The notes under the pieces were generated by a model, which was not told where the DNA came from, did not search any database, and saw only the letters and a program-made list of their open reading frames with translations. Shown here one piece after another: positions 61,968 through 64,000 of a stretch of 64,000 nucleotides of DNA (positions within the stretch are counted from its first letter, which is position 1; the number at the start of each line of letters is the position of its first letter). The DNA is taken from NCBI GenBank assembly GCA_049115695.1, contig JAGDZR010000001.1:1-64000 (forward strand). The letters are read 5' to 3'. Source of the stretch: JAGDZR01 sp049115695. GTDB taxonomy: Bacteria > Bacteroidota > Bacteroidia > Cytophagales > Cyclobacteriaceae. Made by a program: the position numbers and the translations under genes.

Positions 61968-62005
61968 AAGAATCATTGGATTAGCATTTAAGGATTTACT
62001 TTCTC

Positions 62006-62013
62006 TATTTTTG
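62006..62013 (+). promoter_or_regulatory. Candidate -7 promoter element of the metH riboswitch leader
   Basis: TATTTTTG matches TAnnTTTG and ends 6 bp before the first riboswitch stem, so the leader would begin at the P1 helix. A -33 element is not clear. Confidence 0.4.
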
Positions 62014-62019
62014 CGGCAG

Positions 62020-62129
62020 CTTATCAAGAAAGGCAGAGGGATTGGGCCCTATGAAGCCTTGGCAACCTAATTGTCCATTGACAGTATCCGGTGCTAATTC
62101 CTGCTCCTTCTGTGAAGGGGAGAGATAAG
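62020..62129 (+). ncRNA. SAM-I (S-box) riboswitch upstream of metH
   Basis: A SAM-binding leader of the S-box class. Conserved core blocks are visible: the 5' arm CTTATC (62020-62025), AGAGGGATTGGGCCCTATGA, GCCTTGGCAACC, GGTGCTAATTCCTGC and the closing GATAAG (62124-62129), which pairs as P1. It lies 57 bp before the metH start. Nine bases at its 5' end (62025-62033, CAAGAAAGG) are exactly complementary to CCTTTCTTG at 62147-62155, a likely anti-P1 arm. There is no T-run terminator after the aptamer, so control is probably at translation or by another mechanism. Confidence 0.93.
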
Positions 62130-62186
62130 AATGAATTTTCTCAATTCCTTTCTTGTTTAGCTCGTTTAACCAAATCTTAATAGGGA

Positions 62187-63182
62187 ATGGACATACGAGA
62201 AATAGTAAGAGAGCGAATATTGGTACTGGATGGTGCGATGGGTACCATGATCCAACGTCATAAACTTGAAGAGAAAGATTTCAGGAATGATGCTTTGAAG
62301 GATCACCCCAAGCCATTGAAGGGAAATAATGATTTATTATCTGTAACACGTCCGGATATTATCAAATCCATTCACCGTGAGTATTTTGAAGCTGGAGCAG
62401 ATATTGTAGAAACCAATACCTTCAGTGCTACCACAATTGCACAAGGAGATTATGGGCTGGATAATGACGAATGGGTTTATAAAATAAATTTTGAGTCGGC
62501 AAAAATTGCGAGAGAAGTTGCTGATGAATTTACGGATAAACCTCGTTTTGTTGCGGGCTCAATGGGACCTACCAATATGTCTGCATCCATATCACCAGAT
62601 GTTAACGATCCTGGCTACCGATCGGTAAGCTATGACGACCTGAAAGTAGCCTATAAGAAGCAAGCCGAGGCATTATTGGCTGGTGGAGCTGACTTACTGC
62701 TTGTCGAGACTGTTTTCGACACGCTCAATGCAAAAGCGGCTCTGATGGCTATCGCAGAGATTCAGGATGAGAAAGGCAGTAATTATCCGGTCATGGTTTC
62801 GGGAACCATTACTGATGCATCAGGAAGAACGCTTTCAGGACAAACAACTGAGGCGTTTTTGATCTCCATTTCTCATATGAACTTATTTAGCGTAGGTCTG
62901 AACTGCGCATTGGGCGCTAGTCAATTAAGGCCATACCTGCAGATCATGAGTAACAAAAGCGATTTTTTAGTGAGTGCTCACCCTAATGCGGGACTGCCGA
63001 ATGAATTCGGGCAATATGATGAAACACCTGATGAGATGAGAGCCCAAATAGAAGAATACTTGAATGAAGGCTTGGTAAATGTGGTAGGAGGATGTTGTGG
63101 AACAACCCCGGATCATATTAGAGCCATAGCCGAAGCAACTAATAATTTTGAACCAAGAAAAATCAAAGAATATGTCAGTTAA
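62187..63182 (+). CDS. Methionine synthase N-terminal part (homocysteine-binding domain)
   Basis: A 331-residue homocysteine S-methyltransferase domain, equal to the first module of MetH. Asp-Gly-Ala-Met-Gly-Thr-Met is near the N-terminus. The zinc cysteines lie in Val-Gly-Leu-Asn-Cys-Ala-Leu-Gly (about 242) and Gly-Gly-Cys-Cys-Gly-Thr-Thr-Pro (about 301). It stops after this domain; the folate and cobalamin modules are encoded separately from 63680. Such split metH genes occur in Bacteroidota. It is under the SAM riboswitch, and the next gene overlaps its end by 11 bp. Confidence 0.94.
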   Translation: MDIREIVRERILVLDGAMGTMIQRHKLEEKDFRNDALKDHPKPLKGNNDLLSVTRPDIIKSIHREYFEAGADIVETNTFSATTIAQGDYGLDNDEWVYKINFESAKIAREVADEFTDKPRFVAGSMGPTNMSASISPDVNDPGYRSVSYDDLKVAYKKQAEALLAGGADLLLVETVFDTLNAKAALMAIAEIQDEKGSNYPVMVSGTITDASGRTLSGQTTEAFLISISHMNLFSVGLNCALGASQLRPYLQIMSNKSDFLVSAHPNAGLPNEFGQYDETPDEMRAQIEEYLNEGLVNVVGGCCGTTPDHIRAIAEATNNFEPRKIKEYVS

Positions 63183-63609
63183 ACTATACGACGCAATCGA
63201 CAAGACGATCCTTAAGTCGATCCCTAATCCTTCGAAAGAGGCATATGAAATCAAAATAAAGATTCCTGAGTTTACCTTTCTAGGTGTGCAGGAGCAGCCG
63301 GATTTTGCCAATGTCTATTTGACGCTCTACCCGGGTAAACGTATTATTGAATTAAAATCGCTTAAGCAATATGCATTTCACTTGAGAGATATTGTTGTTT
63401 CATACGAGCGACTGATCAATATCTTTTATGATCACTTAATGGAGGTGTATCAGCCAGATCGATTGCGAATTGTGATGAACTGTAATCCAAGAGGTGGTAT
63501 CAGCTCCAAATTGACCATTGACTCTGACTGGGAAGCCAGAGGAGGTGCAGAAAAGTTCAAAGACTGGTTGCACGGTGGAACCGATGACAACTGGCAGGTA
63601 TTGATGTAA
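63172..63609 (+). CDS. QueF-like T-fold protein lacking the usual catalytic Cys
   Basis: A 145-residue protein that matches the preQ0 reductase QueF in layout: Gln-Pro-Asp-Phe-Ala (residues 42-46), Glu-Leu-Lys-Ser-Leu-Lys (60-65), and Pro-Arg-Gly-Gly-Ile-Ser near 106. In QueF the catalytic Cys lies seven positions before the Asp of Pro-Asp-Phe; here that site is Leu37. The His that precedes the conserved Glu is Tyr78. The Asp (44) and Glu (79) are kept. So it is either a divergent QueF or a paralogue with another job. The ATG at 63172 overlaps the upstream metH part by 11 bp, and the second metH part starts 70 bp downstream. Confidence 0.72.
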   Translation: MSVKLYDAIDKTILKSIPNPSKEAYEIKIKIPEFTFLGVQEQPDFANVYLTLYPGKRIIELKSLKQYAFHLRDIVVSYERLINIFYDHLMEVYQPDRLRIVMNCNPRGGISSKLTIDSDWEARGGAEKFKDWLHGGTDDNWQVLM

Positions 63610-63679
63610 GTCAAAAACCATAATAGAATTATTAAAATGCAGGGTTGCGCTGCATTATCGTCTAATAACTACTGATAAT

Positions 63680-64000
63680 ATGTCAGAAATTGCCCCATTG
63701 ATGCTGTCTGGTTTGGAGCCGTTGATTATCACGCCTTCATCGAATTTTGTAAACATCGGCGAGAGAACCAATGTAACCGGCTCCAAGAAATTTTCTCGAT
63801 TGATACAAGAAGAGAACTATGATGAAGCACTTTCCGTTGCACTTGATCAGGTCAGAGGCGGTGCTCAGATCATAGATATCAACATGGATGAGGGAATGCT
63901 AGATGGTAAGGCAGCAATGGTCAGATTCTTGAATTTGATTGCTTCTGAGCCAGAAATAGCACGAGTTCCAATCATGATTGATTCATCAAAGTGGGAAATC
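63680..64000 (+). CDS. metH: Methionine synthase C-terminal part (pterin-binding onward), truncated by window end
   Basis: The first 107 codons of the second MetH gene, running off the window. The sequence starts at the pterin-binding domain: Phe-Val-Asn-Ile-Gly-Glu-Arg-Thr-Asn-Val-Thr-Gly-Ser-Lys-Lys-Phe is the classic motif, followed by Gly-Ala-Gln-Ile-Ile-Asp-Ile-Asn-Met-Asp-Glu-Gly-Met-Leu-Asp and Pro-Ile-Met-Ile-Asp-Ser-Ser-Lys-Trp. The cobalamin-binding and activation modules would follow outside the window. It completes the split methionine synthase with the gene at 62187. Confidence 0.94.
   Translation, partial: MSEIAPLMLSGLEPLIITPSSNFVNIGERTNVTGSKKFSRLIQEENYDEALSVALDQVRGGAQIIDINMDEGMLDGKAAMVRFLNLIASEPEIARVPIMIDSSKWEI

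Noticed and set aside
62187..64000. metH broken by frameshift
   Set aside because: The two parts end and start at domain borders and a complete third gene lies between them.

Overview
The window looks like chromosome of a Bacteroidota bacterium, most likely a marine member of the Cytophagales. The DNA is AT-rich. Several genes are preceded by the Bacteroidota promoter type (TAnnTTTG at -7; TTTTG-N19-TAGCTTTG before mdh is the best example). Clade markers include a Bacteroidota-type omega subunit, DUF4835, an OstA-like LptA relative, S46 peptidase, GH78, DUF1080 proteins and a TonB-dependent receptor with a carboxypeptidase-like N-terminal domain. There are no rRNA genes, CRISPR arrays or insertion sequences.

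Layout. 0-0.8 kb: dCMP deaminase. 0.8-7.2 kb (minus strand): a compact SUF iron-sulfur operon, sufB-C-D-S-E, a DUF59 gene and a bacilliredoxin, with an Lrp/AsnC regulator upstream. 7.3-8.1 kb: two near-identical, independently promoted and terminated RNA genes whose core folds as a type II tRNA with an enlarged variable arm. 8.2-20.7 kb: secreted GH78 rhamnosidase, an eroded PAS histidine kinase, S46 peptidase, DUF2911, an SRPBCC protein, a PadR regulator with an orphan FtsX-type permease, and a DUF5060 glycosidase-like protein. 20.7-31.8 kb: small proteins, an ion-channel-like protein, a PVC-type cytochrome/propeller lipoprotein with a Kelch-DUF1080 protein, M28 peptidase, a membrane histidine kinase, DUF547 and a sirtuin. 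31.8-50.5 kb: mostly housekeeping genes: PLP decarboxylase, rsmG, ECF sigma, a glycosyltransferase, tgt, an LptF/G permease, ispE, fabI, recN, DUF4835, coaBC, rpoZ, bamD, an ostA-like gene, tilS and mdh. 50.6-61.6 kb: a catabolic cluster with a nucleoside-permease-like MFS transporter, two Gfo/Idh/MocA oxidoreductases, a TIM-barrel isomerase, a 1207-residue cytochrome-PA14-propeller-DUF1080 lipoprotein and a TonB-dependent receptor. 62-64 kb: a SAM-I riboswitch ahead of a split metH, with a QueF-like gene lying between the two metH parts.

How it fits together. The SUF block makes Fe-S clusters. The 50.6-61.6 kb cluster reads as uptake plus periplasmic and cytoplasmic processing of an oxidised (probably 3-keto) sugar or glycoside, and the 22.7-26.7 kb pair is a smaller relative of it. 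The bamD/ostA/LptF-G genes serve outer-membrane assembly. The methionine block is controlled by SAM.

The least explained objects are the twin tRNA-like RNAs at 7.34-7.58 and 7.86-8.10 kb. Next are the QueF-like protein that lacks the usual catalytic cysteine and a Tgt that lacks the usual zinc cysteines.
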